Shown here in pieces: positions 40,711-49,336 of a stretch of 64,000 bases of DNA (position 1 is its first letter; each line of letters begins with the position of its first letter). The notes beneath the pieces are model-generated. The model worked only from the letters and a program-made list of their open reading frames with translations. It ran no database searches and was not told where the DNA came from. The stretch is taken from the NCBI RefSeq assembly GCF_937988725.1, contig NZ_CALKHS010000010.1, positions 930,001-994,000 on the forward strand, in the 5' to 3' direction. This stretch comes from an uncultured Castellaniella sp. Its GTDB lineage: Bacteria > Pseudomonadota > Gammaproteobacteria > Burkholderiales > Burkholderiaceae_B. The position numbers and the translations under genes were made by a program.

Positions 40711-40750
40711 AGTGCCCCCTTGCCGCATGCGGCGTCGACAAGGCCCGCCC

Positions 40751-41875
40751 CTATTGGCTGGCCTGAAACATCATCCATGCCCGGCGCAATTCATCGATGA
40801 CGGCGTAATGCCACGCCCCGATGCCCATGACCACGGCCACGCCCGACAGCAGCGCCAGCCAGCGCAGGACCCGGGCCTGCCGCTCGATGCGATCCAGCCA
40901 GACCGCGCACATGCGCTCGTGGGTCGCCTGCAGGCCGGCCGACAGGCCTCGCGCGGCCACCATGTCGTCCAGATACCAATACAGTTCGCGGTCCAGCAAA
41001 CCCGTGTCCCAGGCGGCGGCGCCCGCCAGTCCCTGGTCGATGCGCCGGACGGACCGCCGCAGATACGACTGCATCCAGGGATTGGCGCATTCCAGGAACA
41101 ACAGCATCACCGGCCTCAGGCGGGACGAGCTTCCGGTCCCCGGCTGCAGCAGGATCGACACCAGGGCCAGCAGGCGCAGCGCCTGGACCTGGCGATACAG
41201 GCGCCACGGCCCGATCCGGTCCAGTCGCCGACGCCAGGAGCCGCAGGCGCGCGGCAAGGTCAGGAAGCCAGCCGCCAGGATGATCACCACCCCGAGCGGC
41301 ACGCAGAACCCCCAGGCGCGCAAGACCTGCGCGAAGGCGAACAGGGCGCGCGTCCAGTCGCCGTGGAAAGCGGGCGGCAGGCCCTGGAAGGCCTGCTGCA
41401 AGGCGGGCGCCGTCCAGGCGGGGACGGCCAGCAGCAGGAGGCTGACCACCACCAGGGCGGCCGCCGCCGAGCCCAGGGTCGCCCACAGGATCCGGCGCAT
41501 CCGGATCAGCAGGCCCAGATGCCGGGACAGAGCCTGGAAACAGGCCAGCAGCCGCGTATTGCCGAACGCCTGCGCCACACGCACCAGGGCGCGCTCATCG
41601 GCCGGCAGGCAGCCGCGCCACGTGGCATCCAGGTCTCCGCCGCTGGCCTCGCAGGCGGCCGACCAGCGACGCGACAGGCGCCCCCGGACCGTCGAAGGTC
41701 CGTAGCGCCGCGCATCCCGGTCGAACAGTTCCCGAAGGGTGAGCCGTCCCTGCGCGCCCGCCAGCACCGCATGCAGGTACTCGAAATAATCGGCCCGCTG
41801 CGCGGAGAACCGCCAGGCATCCAGGCGGCCGCGCCAGCCCGACAGCCGCCGGGACAGAGGATTCAGGCTGAACAT
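40751..41875 (-). CDS. PilR-like inner-membrane platform protein (T2SS-F)
   Basis: 374 residues with three or four membrane segments (about 130-150, 185-215, 350-370) and helical bundles between. The N-terminal AVLAGAQGRLTLRELFDRDARRYG and the central LRLLALVSILLQPGTGSSSRLRP region follow the pattern of T2SS-F/PilC-type platform proteins, in the short form found in R64 PilR. It would anchor the ATPase at the inner membrane. It starts 13 nt inside the end of the ATPase gene. Confidence 0.8.
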   Translation of the reverse strand: MFSLNPLSRRLSGWRGRLDAWRFSAQRADYFEYLHAVLAGAQGRLTLRELFDRDARRYGPSTVRGRLSRRWSAACEASGGDLDATWRGCLPADERALVRVAQAFGNTRLLACFQALSRHLGLLIRMRRILWATLGSAAAALVVVSLLLLAVPAWTAPALQQAFQGLPPAFHGDWTRALFAFAQVLRAWGFCVPLGVVIILAAGFLTLPRACGSWRRRLDRIGPWRLYRQVQALRLLALVSILLQPGTGSSSRLRPVMLLFLECANPWMQSYLRRSVRRIDQGLAGAAAWDTGLLDRELYWYLDDMVAARGLSAGLQATHERMCAVWLDRIERQARVLRWLALLSGVAVVMGIGAWHYAVIDELRRAWMMFQASQ

Positions 41876-43545
41876 GCCGGTCCCCCCGCCTGGCGCCGTC
41901 GGCGCAGCATCAGCGTTTCGAACGCCACGAAACGTCCCTCGACATCGCGCGGGTCGACCTGACCGGCGCCGACCTTGAGCATGGCATGAGCCATGGCGCT
42001 ATGGACGGGATCCGGCAGATAGCCGGCATCGGCCGCCAGCGCATCGGGATGCAGGCCGGGTTCGACCAGCTCCGCGGCGACCGTCCGCCCGTCATAGCCG
42101 GCCAGTTCCGGCAGCTGGGCCAAGCTGCAGCGGGAACAGCCCCGCGGGTCGCGGATGCGCAAGCGATCGGAGGGGATGCCCCAGAGCTGTTCGATCCAGC
42201 CCAGCCAGCGCCGCCAATCCTGGGGCGCCCCCGGATGCTGCCGCGCCAGTTCGTCGGGCTCGGCGGGCCGCGCGCACGCCGCGCACAGCTGAGGCAGCAG
42301 CGCCTGAAAGACCAGCAGCTTCAGCACGCCGGGCGTGCGCAGAAAATCGCGCGGCACGCCGATGAAAGCCGAGGACAGCCGGTCGACGATGGCCCGCGCC
42401 GACGGCGCGTGCACCGTCGTGTAGACATTGACGCCGGAACCGCTCAGGTCCATGAAGGCCAGACCGCTTTCCGCATCGCGGATTTCCCCCAGCAGCACGT
42501 CGCTCATGGCGGAGCGTTTCAGGGTCCGCAATTTTGCGGCGTAACGCCCGTGCGCCTGCCGATCCAGATCGCGGCCGATGGTGTTCTGCACCGCCCGGGC
42601 GATCCGGTATTCCACCGGCTCTTCCAGGGTAATGACCTTGCGGTGGTCCGGCAGCCCCCGGATCAGCGCCGCCAGCGTGGTGGACTTGCCCGAGCCCACC
42701 GTGCCGGCCAGGACGATCGCCCCGCCTTCGGACCGCATCACGCGGTCGAAACCCGCCACCTGATCGGGGCGGTAGCCCAGCGCATCCAGACAGGCAGTCC
42801 GGACCTGCGCGTCGCGGGACAGGAATCGCAGGCACACGCTGGGCCCGCGATCCGCCGCCAGAGACGCCCAGCGCAGCACGTAGGCCCGGCCGTCCACCCG
42901 CATCGACAGGCTGCCCTGCTGTTCCAGCGTGGGATCGAAGACCGCGCCATTGCCGCCCTGGATGTCCATCCAGGCGACCGCCAGCACATCCAGCAGCAGG
43001 TCCGTGGGCATGCGCCGGAAGCGCTCCGGCGCGATGTAGCGGCCCGCCACCGTGTAGCGGACCTCGGATTCCGGCGCATCCCGATGCGCGTTCAGGTGCA
43101 GGTCGGTCGCGCCCTGTCGCACGCCCCATTCCACCAGATCCTGGAACACGCCCGCCAGCGCCGTCGGCGTGCGGTCCGCCGCCGAAACGGCAGCGATGAC
43201 GGCGCCGGAGTCGCGCGACAAGGCCAGCAGCAAGGCCGCCGGCAGGACATACCGCGCGGGATCCGACAGGCGCCGGCCCGCCGCCTGGATCCGCCCCACC
43301 AGGGCATCGGCCTGGTCGGCCCCCACGTATTCGGCCCGGGCCAGCACCGTGATGCTGCCGTCGGCCCGCTCCACCGGACAGATCCGGTCGGCCAGCGCCT
43401 GCACGCCGAACTGCCGCGCCACGACCCGGCGCAGCGGCGGCCGCAGCGCCGACAGCTGTTCCGCATGATCGATGGCCGCGGCCGCCGACGCATCGAAGGG
43501 CATGGCGGGCTCGGCCACCCGCAGCACGGACGTCCAGGCCTTCAT
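41863..43545 (-). CDS. PilQ-like assembly ATPase (GspE/PulE family)
   Basis: 560 residues from the ATG at 43545, in an ATGA overlap with pilP. Walker A GTVGSGKSTT (about residues 277-286), Asp-box ITLEEPVEYRI, Walker B DVLLGEIRDAES and His-box TTVHAPSARA are all intact. Near the C-terminus a four-Cys cluster CAACARPAE...CSRCS probably binds zinc, as in GspE. It powers pilus extension from the cytoplasm. An N-terminal region of about 120 residues has no clear motif. It is named after R64 PilQ, which is unrelated to the secretin PilQ of type IVa systems. Confidence 0.9.
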   Translation of the reverse strand: MKAWTSVLRVAEPAMPFDASAAAAIDHAEQLSALRPPLRRVVARQFGVQALADRICPVERADGSITVLARAEYVGADQADALVGRIQAAGRRLSDPARYVLPAALLLALSRDSGAVIAAVSAADRTPTALAGVFQDLVEWGVRQGATDLHLNAHRDAPESEVRYTVAGRYIAPERFRRMPTDLLLDVLAVAWMDIQGGNGAVFDPTLEQQGSLSMRVDGRAYVLRWASLAADRGPSVCLRFLSRDAQVRTACLDALGYRPDQVAGFDRVMRSEGGAIVLAGTVGSGKSTTLAALIRGLPDHRKVITLEEPVEYRIARAVQNTIGRDLDRQAHGRYAAKLRTLKRSAMSDVLLGEIRDAESGLAFMDLSGSGVNVYTTVHAPSARAIVDRLSSAFIGVPRDFLRTPGVLKLLVFQALLPQLCAACARPAEPDELARQHPGAPQDWRRWLGWIEQLWGIPSDRLRIRDPRGCSRCSLAQLPELAGYDGRTVAAELVEPGLHPDALAADAGYLPDPVHSAMAHAMLKVGAGQVDPRDVEGRFVAFETLMLRRRRQAGGPACSA

Positions 43546-44030
43546 GGCGGGTCTCCGCCCAGCAGCATGCGCAGGCACAGGGAATGGCGATCCTCGCCGC
43601 GTTCCAGCTGGACGCAGGCGCCATTCATGCCCCGCAGCTGATAGACCCCCGGATCCCCGGCATGCCCCGCCGGAAACGCCTGGCCCCGCACATAGAGGTA
43701 GGCGCGCTGACCCACCTGGATTTCCGCCATCAGCGCCTGCCCGACGCCATAGAGCGCGACCAGGCGAGGCGCCAGCAAGGGGCGCGCCGGGCGATCCGGC
43801 GCGCGGCCGGCAGGCGCGGGCGAGGATTCCCGCAGGGCTTCTCGCAGGTCCTGCTGCATCAGTTCGCGCACCGACTGCGTTTCCCAGGACTCGGCGGGCG
43901 GCGACGCCGGCACGGACGCGGGTGGCGCGGGCTGCGCCGCCAGCGCGGACATCCAACCGACCCAGATCAGGCATGCGCAAGGCCAGCAGCGGAATACCCG
44001 GAACTTCCGGCGCTCAGTGACGGTTTTCAT
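43542..44030 (-). CDS. PilP-like type IVb pilus protein
   Basis: 162 residues with a signal or membrane anchor at residues 12-32 (WPCACLIWVGWMSALAAQ). A Pro-rich linker follows and then a small domain (about 85-155), YLYVRGQAFPAGHAGDPGVYQLRGMNGACVQL, resembling PilP of R64-like systems. Those proteins act in the periplasm, linking the inner-membrane platform to the secretin. It overlaps pilO by 17 nt and pilQ by 4 nt. Confidence 0.72.
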   Translation of the reverse strand: MKTVTERRKFRVFRCWPCACLIWVGWMSALAAQPAPPASVPASPPAESWETQSVRELMQQDLREALRESSPAPAGRAPDRPARPLLAPRLVALYGVGQALMAEIQVGQRAYLYVRGQAFPAGHAGDPGVYQLRGMNGACVQLERGEDRHSLCLRMLLGGDPP

Positions 44031-45267
44031 ACAGGGATCCTTCCAGGTGCAAGATCAGGCGGCTGGTTTTCAAACCGGGGCGCGCACCCGGCGCATGCGA
44101 CAGCACGGCCTTGTGCCAGGAGACGGATTGCGCCAGCGGGACCAGCAGTTCGGCGGAACGCAGCGGACCTTCCACTTTCAGCGCCCGTCGAGCCAGGCGA
44201 GGCAGGTCCGGCGGCTCGGGCAAGACCCGCCCCTGCGCATCCTGAGGCGCGGGCACCGCCACCGCCTGGGGCGCCTCCAGGCGCAGGGTGGTGAAAGCCG
44301 GCAGCACCGCCTGCAAGGCGCTGGCCCAATCGCGGGCGATCAGGCGGGAAGCCGGCAGGCGGGCCGGATCGAGAGGCTCGCCCGCCCAGGACAGCGTCCA
44401 GACGGCCTGGGCCCGGTCCAGGGCCGGGAATTCCAGCCGCCAGGCCGCCGGCGCCGCCTGGATCAGGCCGCGATTGTCGGCCTGCGGATCCATGCGGCGA
44501 TATTCGCTGCGGCACTGCCAGCCGGCATCCGCCCCCGGCTGGCAGCGCGTCTGCTGCAGCACCCAGCCGCCCAGGCGCGCCGGCTGTCCGGCCAGGGCTT
44601 GCAGCAAGGCCTGCGTCCCCGGTCCGCCGTGCAGAGGATGCCGGGCCAGCGCCTGCGTCAGAGCCCGATCCCAGGCCCGCCGTTCGTCCGCGCCGGCATC
44701 CGTCGGCATCGTTCCCCTGGCGCTCCACCCCCACCCGCCGACGCCGGCCAGCAAGACCAGCGCCAGCGCCACTGGCGGCCCGAACCGGCGGCCGATACGG
44801 GTCAGGGGCGCCACGGACGCGGATTGCCGGGCCAGTTCGCCCAGCAGCGCCGCGTCCTCCGTCCCGCCGGGCAGGATCTGCAGGCGGGGATACGCCAGAC
44901 GCAGGGTCTCCAGGGACTGCTCCGCCAGGCCGGGATCGGGATAGCCGCGGTCCGCTCGGACCAGCACGGCTCCTTCGTGGCTGGCCAGCACGTGCCAGGT
45001 CTGCGCATCCAGCGCGATGACGCAGGCCACCGTGCCCTGGGGATGCCGCCGCGCCCATAGATCAGCCGCCGACCAGCAGGCCTGGCGCGCCGCCAGGCCC
45101 CGGGCCAGGCCCAGGGCGGCGGGCGGGTTCCCGGAGAGCGTCTGGTGCGAGGCCCCCTCGCGGCGGGCCTGGGCGCGGGCCAGGTCGGGATCCCCCAGCA
45201 CGGGAATCCAGTCCATCCCGAAGACCAGCGGCACCTGATCGACCCAGACGAGACGCGCGGCCGTCAT
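44014..45267 (-). CDS. PilO-like (PilO2) type IVb pilus protein
   Basis: 417 residues. An N-terminal actin-like or cytoplasmic domain (about 1-165: VWVDQVPLVFGMDWIPV, CVIALDAQTWHVLASHEG) leads to one membrane helix (about 171-188, PPVALALVLLAGVGGWGW). A periplasmic helical and ferredoxin-like part follows. That is the layout of the PilO2 family in R64-type clusters, where the protein likely spans the inner membrane and positions the pilus channel. Starts 3 nt after pilN. Confidence 0.78.
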   Translation of the reverse strand: MTAARLVWVDQVPLVFGMDWIPVLGDPDLARAQARREGASHQTLSGNPPAALGLARGLAARQACWSAADLWARRHPQGTVACVIALDAQTWHVLASHEGAVLVRADRGYPDPGLAEQSLETLRLAYPRLQILPGGTEDAALLGELARQSASVAPLTRIGRRFGPPVALALVLLAGVGGWGWSARGTMPTDAGADERRAWDRALTQALARHPLHGGPGTQALLQALAGQPARLGGWVLQQTRCQPGADAGWQCRSEYRRMDPQADNRGLIQAAPAAWRLEFPALDRAQAVWTLSWAGEPLDPARLPASRLIARDWASALQAVLPAFTTLRLEAPQAVAVPAPQDAQGRVLPEPPDLPRLARRALKVEGPLRSAELLVPLAQSVSWHKAVLSHAPGARPGLKTSRLILHLEGSLYENRH

Positions 45268-45270
45268 GAT

Positions 45271-46863
45271 TCACAGCCCTTCTTCGACCTGGGCCGTGAT
45301 GATGAGCACGGTGGCCAGGCGCTGCGACTGGAGCCGGTCCCCGCCCCCCAGGATGGCCGGCAGCCCGGGATTCAGGCGCCGTTCGCCGGCCTCGGACTGC
45401 TGCCGGTCGAAGCCCGACACCACCAGGGGCTGGCCGGGCTGCAGCGCCAGCTGCTGCACGGTCCCATTGCCTTCGACCGTCAGTTGCTGCAGCTGCAGGG
45501 GATTGTCCCGGCCGCCGAAGGTCACGGTCTTCAGCGGCTGCGCCACCGTATTGTCGTAGGCCAGCGACAGCAGGATCTGGCCGTCCTCCTGGGCATCGGG
45601 CACCAGGGTCAGCAGGGACCCGACGGTTTCTTCCTTCTGGTTCACGGAGACCGCCGGCACGGCCAGGCCATTGGCCCCGGACAGGGGCGTGGTTTCCACC
45701 CTGTCGATATAGGAAAACGTGGTGCGCACCGCATGCGTGACCGGCCTGCGGTTGAGGGTGAGCATGGGCACGCTGCTGCGACGCACCAGGCGCACGGATT
45801 CCCCCAGCGCCTGGATCACCGCCTCGCTGCCCGTCATGGCGCCCCGGGTCACGCCGATGCCCAGCCGGCCGACCGGTCCAGTCGCCAGGGCGGGCACCGC
45901 CAGGCCGGCGGCCAGGCCGGCGCCGGAGAACACCAGGTTCCAGTCCAGGCTGGCCTGCGCCTGCTCGTTCAGGGCGACCGTCAGCTCTTCGAAGACCAGG
46001 CGGACGCGCCGGGTCAAGGCCCGGTTTTCCTGATCCAGATAGGCGGCGATGCGATCCAGCACGTCCGGGATGTCGGTGACCACGACGGATGCGCCCGCGC
46101 CGGGCTCGGCCACCAGCAGGCCGGCGCGCGACAGGAAGGGTTCGATGCGGGCCCGCACGGTCTTCATCACATCCTGGTCGCCGCTCTGCAAGCGGGTGCT
46201 GGACGTGCTGATGAAGCCGCCGTCGGCCTGGCGCGACCCCAGGCCCAGCGAGGCCTGCGCCCGGGCATCCAGCGTGAGGGCGCGCACGTTGAAGACCCGT
46301 GTATCGGTGCGAAAGAATTCGATGCGGCCCTGGACATGGCGCCAGCGCACGCCCAGATGGGCGCACAGACGGTCCAGAATCTGCGGTAGAGGCGCCGGGG
46401 CGGCCGCCAGATCGAAGGGCTGTTCTGCATCTTCGCGCGGCGCCAGCGGCCCGGCGGCGCCGGCCAGCCGGGGCAGAAAATGCCAGGACGGCAGCAAGGC
46501 GTCCGGGCGGACATTCACCGGGATGCCCGTGACAGCGGATATCCGTCGGGCGATCCGCCGCAGGTCATCGGTGCCATCGGCGAACAACAGCGTGGTGCGC
46601 ACCTGGGCCCGCAAGGCGGGCGGCAGGGACAATTCTCGGGCCAGCGGCTGCGCCCGCCCGGCCACCCAGGGTTTGTCGATCTCCTGGGCCGCCCGGCGCT
46701 GCTCGGCGTCGCCCAGGGACCGTGCGAAGCGTTCGTGCCCCCGCACGACCGCCTGGTCCGTCTGACTGTAATGCTGCGCCGCCTGGCGCAGGCGTTCCTG
46801 CAAGGCGCAGCCCGACAGCGCCACGGACGCCGCCAGCAGCCCGGCCATCAGGCGCGGGCTCAT
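45271..46863 (-). CDS. PilN-like lipoprotein secretin
   Basis: 530 residues. Signal peptide with lipobox LSGC (Cys19), so an outer-membrane lipoprotein. N-terminal STN-like domain, about 90-190, with TGIPVNVRPDALLP. The secretin domain (about 290-525) has VFEELTVALNEQAQASLDWN, VTHAVRTTFSYIDRVETTPLSG and LSLAYDNTVAQPLKTVTFGG and ends PLVVSGFDRQQ-x25-LATVLIITAQVEEGL. It forms the gated ring through which the pilus leaves. It corresponds to PilN of R64 and BfpB/TcpC. Confidence 0.92.
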   Translation of the reverse strand: MSPRLMAGLLAASVALSGCALQERLRQAAQHYSQTDQAVVRGHERFARSLGDAEQRRAAQEIDKPWVAGRAQPLARELSLPPALRAQVRTTLLFADGTDDLRRIARRISAVTGIPVNVRPDALLPSWHFLPRLAGAAGPLAPREDAEQPFDLAAAPAPLPQILDRLCAHLGVRWRHVQGRIEFFRTDTRVFNVRALTLDARAQASLGLGSRQADGGFISTSSTRLQSGDQDVMKTVRARIEPFLSRAGLLVAEPGAGASVVVTDIPDVLDRIAAYLDQENRALTRRVRLVFEELTVALNEQAQASLDWNLVFSGAGLAAGLAVPALATGPVGRLGIGVTRGAMTGSEAVIQALGESVRLVRRSSVPMLTLNRRPVTHAVRTTFSYIDRVETTPLSGANGLAVPAVSVNQKEETVGSLLTLVPDAQEDGQILLSLAYDNTVAQPLKTVTFGGRDNPLQLQQLTVEGNGTVQQLALQPGQPLVVSGFDRQQSEAGERRLNPGLPAILGGGDRLQSQRLATVLIITAQVEEGL

Positions 46864-47873
46864 GATTCGCCCCCCGGCGCCTGGGTGCGATCGCAGCGCT
46901 GCGCCAGCGGCACCACTCTCAAGACCCGGTTGGCGTAGAAACAGGGCTGCACCGGCCGATCGCCCAGTTCCGTGGCGGCCAGCAGGCTGCGGACCGCCGG
47001 ACGGAACACGTCGTCGAACACGGCCGAGCCGGCCAGCGGGATGTCCACGTCCACCGCCCAGTGTTCGGCCTCAAACGTCCAGCCGGCCAGGCCCGCCCAG
47101 CGGGCCAGCGCCCGGCGCACATTGCCGTCAGCCGGGGTGACCTCGAAGGAAGACGGCACCGGGACAGCGGGTTTGGCTGGCCGCCGGCGCGCGGCGGCCT
47201 CCGGGGTTTCGGCTGACCCCGGGAGCTTGGCCCCGGAAACCGGCGCGGTGTGCGCCGAAGGGGCAACGTGAACCGGGAGCCCGGCCCGGGCCGGAATGCC
47301 CGCCGCGCTGGTGGCGAGGGCCGGGGCCGAAGCGGGAGCGCCCGGCCGGGCCGGCGCCCCCGCAGGCGGCCGCCGCCCCGTTCCGGCAAACGCGGATCCG
47401 GCGGCCGGGCCCGCCAAAGCCGCCGGATCCAGGCGTGGAAAATCCACCGGCGCGGCTTCGGCGCCCGAAACCCCGGCGCCAGCATCATCCGCCGCATCGC
47501 CAGATGCGCCATCCGCCCCCCGCCGGGCCTCGGCCTGCAGCAGGCCGCCTCGCATCAGCAGATGGTTCGGCACCCCGCGCAGCACCAGGTAGTCGCCCTC
47601 GCGCCGCGCCCGCAGCAGGCGATCCCCCGCCGCGGACCGCGCGAACAGCGCGGGAACGGGCTGGCCCGCCGGATACTGCAACCAGGTCTCGCGCCCGTCG
47701 TCGAAGACCTGCAAGGGCGCCAGGTCGGCATCCCCGGACAGCCGCCAGTCGAAGTGATAGCGCCCCGACGACGGCGCCAGGCCCGCCCATGCGCGCCACC
47801 CGCCCCCGGCATCGGTCGCGACGCAGCCCGCCAGGCCCAGCACCAGCCCCACCATTCCCAGAATCCTGACCAT
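46860..47873 (-). CDS. PilL-like lipoprotein: VirB9-like N-domain and TcpQ C-domain
   Basis: 337 residues. Lipobox LAGC (Cys17). The first domain (about 35-110) resembles VirB9/TrbG/CagX: GRYHFDWRLSGDADLAPLQ, VFDDGRETWLQYPAG and DYLVLRGVPNHLLMRGG. A Pro/Ala linker of 120 residues leads to the TcpQ-type domain (about 245-330: NVRRALARWAGLAGWTFEAE ... VLRVVPLAQRCD). In TCP and R64 systems the TcpQ-domain lipoprotein stabilises the secretin. Overlap with pilN by 4 nt. It is the first gene of the operon and no promoter is obvious between it and the terminator at 47912. Confidence 0.82.
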   Translation of the reverse strand: MVRILGMVGLVLGLAGCVATDAGGGWRAWAGLAPSSGRYHFDWRLSGDADLAPLQVFDDGRETWLQYPAGQPVPALFARSAAGDRLLRARREGDYLVLRGVPNHLLMRGGLLQAEARRGADGASGDAADDAGAGVSGAEAAPVDFPRLDPAALAGPAAGSAFAGTGRRPPAGAPARPGAPASAPALATSAAGIPARAGLPVHVAPSAHTAPVSGAKLPGSAETPEAAARRRPAKPAVPVPSSFEVTPADGNVRRALARWAGLAGWTFEAEHWAVDVDIPLAGSAVFDDVFRPAVRSLLAATELGDRPVQPCFYANRVLRVVPLAQRCDRTQAPGGES

Positions 47874-47911
47874 GCCGCTTCTCCAAGAATCCCCCTGGAT
47901 GCGGCAGGCCC

Positions 47912-47944
47912 AAAAAAAGCGCCGGATTCAGGGAATCAGGCGCC
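47912..47944 (-). terminator. Terminator after the ferredoxin reductase-oxidase-binding protein operon
   Basis: On the minus strand GCGCCTGATTC-CCT-GAATCCGGCGC forms an 11-bp stem with one mismatch, followed by TTTTTTT. It ends transcripts from 51630-48017 and separates them from the pilus operon. Confidence 0.85.
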
Positions 47945-48016
47945 TATGGTGGCCTGGCGGACGAAGCGCCGCCAGACTGGGAAGTACGAACGGATAAAAA
48001 CGTCCCGGCAGCGATC

Positions 48017-49333
48017 CTAACGCTGGCGCGCCAGCCGGTTGCCTTCCGCCGAGGCCGTGTTCAGGGCCGTCACGGCCGGCTCCTTGCCGTCCAGGGCGGA
48101 GTTCAGGATCTGCTGGAAGCGGGTGCGGATCGCCGGGTAGTTGTGGATGCGGAAACCCTGCCCGGTGACGGCGGAACGCCCCGCATACACGGCCACCAGA
48201 TTGCGCCACTGGCCCAGGTCCTTGTAGTAGCCGGGAGGCGTGGTGTCGAAGGCCGCCTGGGTCAGGGGCAGATAACCGGTCTTCTGGTACCAGTCGGCCG
48301 CCTGTTCGGGCTGGGTCATCCAGCCCAGGAAGGCCACCGTGGCGTCGGTCACGGGCTTGGGCGACTTCATGACCCACAGCCCCGCGCCGCTGACGAAGGG
48401 GTTGCCGGGAACCTTGGTGACTTCCGGATAGTACGGCAGGCCGGACACGGCGTAGTGCAGCTTGCGCTGGCCGTTGAATTCGCCGATGTGGCCGGAGCTG
48501 GACATCATCACCGCGCATTCGCCCTGGGCGAAGCGGCTGACGGAACGCATGCCGGCGTCCGGGCGCACCATGATTTCGGAGCGCACCCAGCTGATCATCA
48601 GCGACAGGTGGCGCACGTAGGTGACGTCGAAGGAAAAGCTGGGCAGGCCCTTGGCCTTCAGGCCGTTGTCGGCGCTGGCGTACAGCTGGTTGTTGACCGC
48701 CGCCAGGTTTTCCAGGTTGATCGACACCGGCAGATCGGACGTCAGCGGGCACTTGCGCGAGCCCTTGTTGGCCAGGCTGACCAACTGGCCCTGCAGGTCC
48801 ATCCAGGTGCGCTGCGGCGCGGCCGGCACCAGGCCCGCTTTCTTGAAGGCGTCCTGGTTGTAGTACATGACCGGCACTTCCAGCATCGCCGGGAAGGCCA
48901 TCAGGCGGCCCTTGGCGTCGTGGACGAAGGCGTTGTCGGAGGACACGAACCAGCGCACGTTCTTCAGCGGGCCGGTCTTTTCCAGGGTGTACAGGGGCTG
49001 CACGTAGGAACGCTGGGAAATGTCTTCCAGCGTGTGGCTGTCGCCGATCTGCGCCAGGGCCGGCAGGGACTTGGACTTGGCGGCGGCGTCCAGCGCCTGG
49101 TTCAGGGCTTCGGGCGTGTCGAAGGTGCGGACCTTGACCTGCACGTCGGACTGGCTGCGGTTGTAGGCCTTGACCAGCGACTGGAACACGTCGGCGTTAT
49201 GCCCGTCCAGGCTGATCCACACCGGCACGTCGGTGGCCGCCCAGACGGGCGTCGCCACGACGGCCGCCGCCAGCACGCAGGCAGCACGATACCCCGGACG
49301 ACGGGCGCCGGAACCAAAGGGGAAATTCATCAT
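48017..49333 (-). CDS. UgpB-like ABC-type substrate-binding protein without permeases
   Basis: 438 residues. Signal peptide about 1-32 (PVWAATD). The mature protein follows the family-1 extracellular solute-binding pattern, nearest to glycerol-3-phosphate binder UgpB: ISLDGHNADVFQSLVKAYN, FPAMLEVPVMYYNQDAFKKAGL, FAQGECAVMMSSSGHIGEF and GAGLWVMKSPKP. No ABC permease or ATPase gene is in the window. It begins 3 nt after the DadA-like gene stop. It might deliver a substrate to that oxidase or to a transporter encoded elsewhere. Confidence 0.88.
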   Translation of the reverse strand: MMNFPFGSGARRPGYRAACVLAAAVVATPVWAATDVPVWISLDGHNADVFQSLVKAYNRSQSDVQVKVRTFDTPEALNQALDAAAKSKSLPALAQIGDSHTLEDISQRSYVQPLYTLEKTGPLKNVRWFVSSDNAFVHDAKGRLMAFPAMLEVPVMYYNQDAFKKAGLVPAAPQRTWMDLQGQLVSLANKGSRKCPLTSDLPVSINLENLAAVNNQLYASADNGLKAKGLPSFSFDVTYVRHLSLMISWVRSEIMVRPDAGMRSVSRFAQGECAVMMSSSGHIGEFNGQRKLHYAVSGLPYYPEVTKVPGNPFVSGAGLWVMKSPKPVTDATVAFLGWMTQPEQAADWYQKTGYLPLTQAAFDTTPPGYYKDLGQWRNLVAVYAGRSAVTGQGFRIHNYPAIRTRFQQILNSALDGKEPAVTALNTASAEGNRLARQR

Positions 49334-49336
49334 GAA

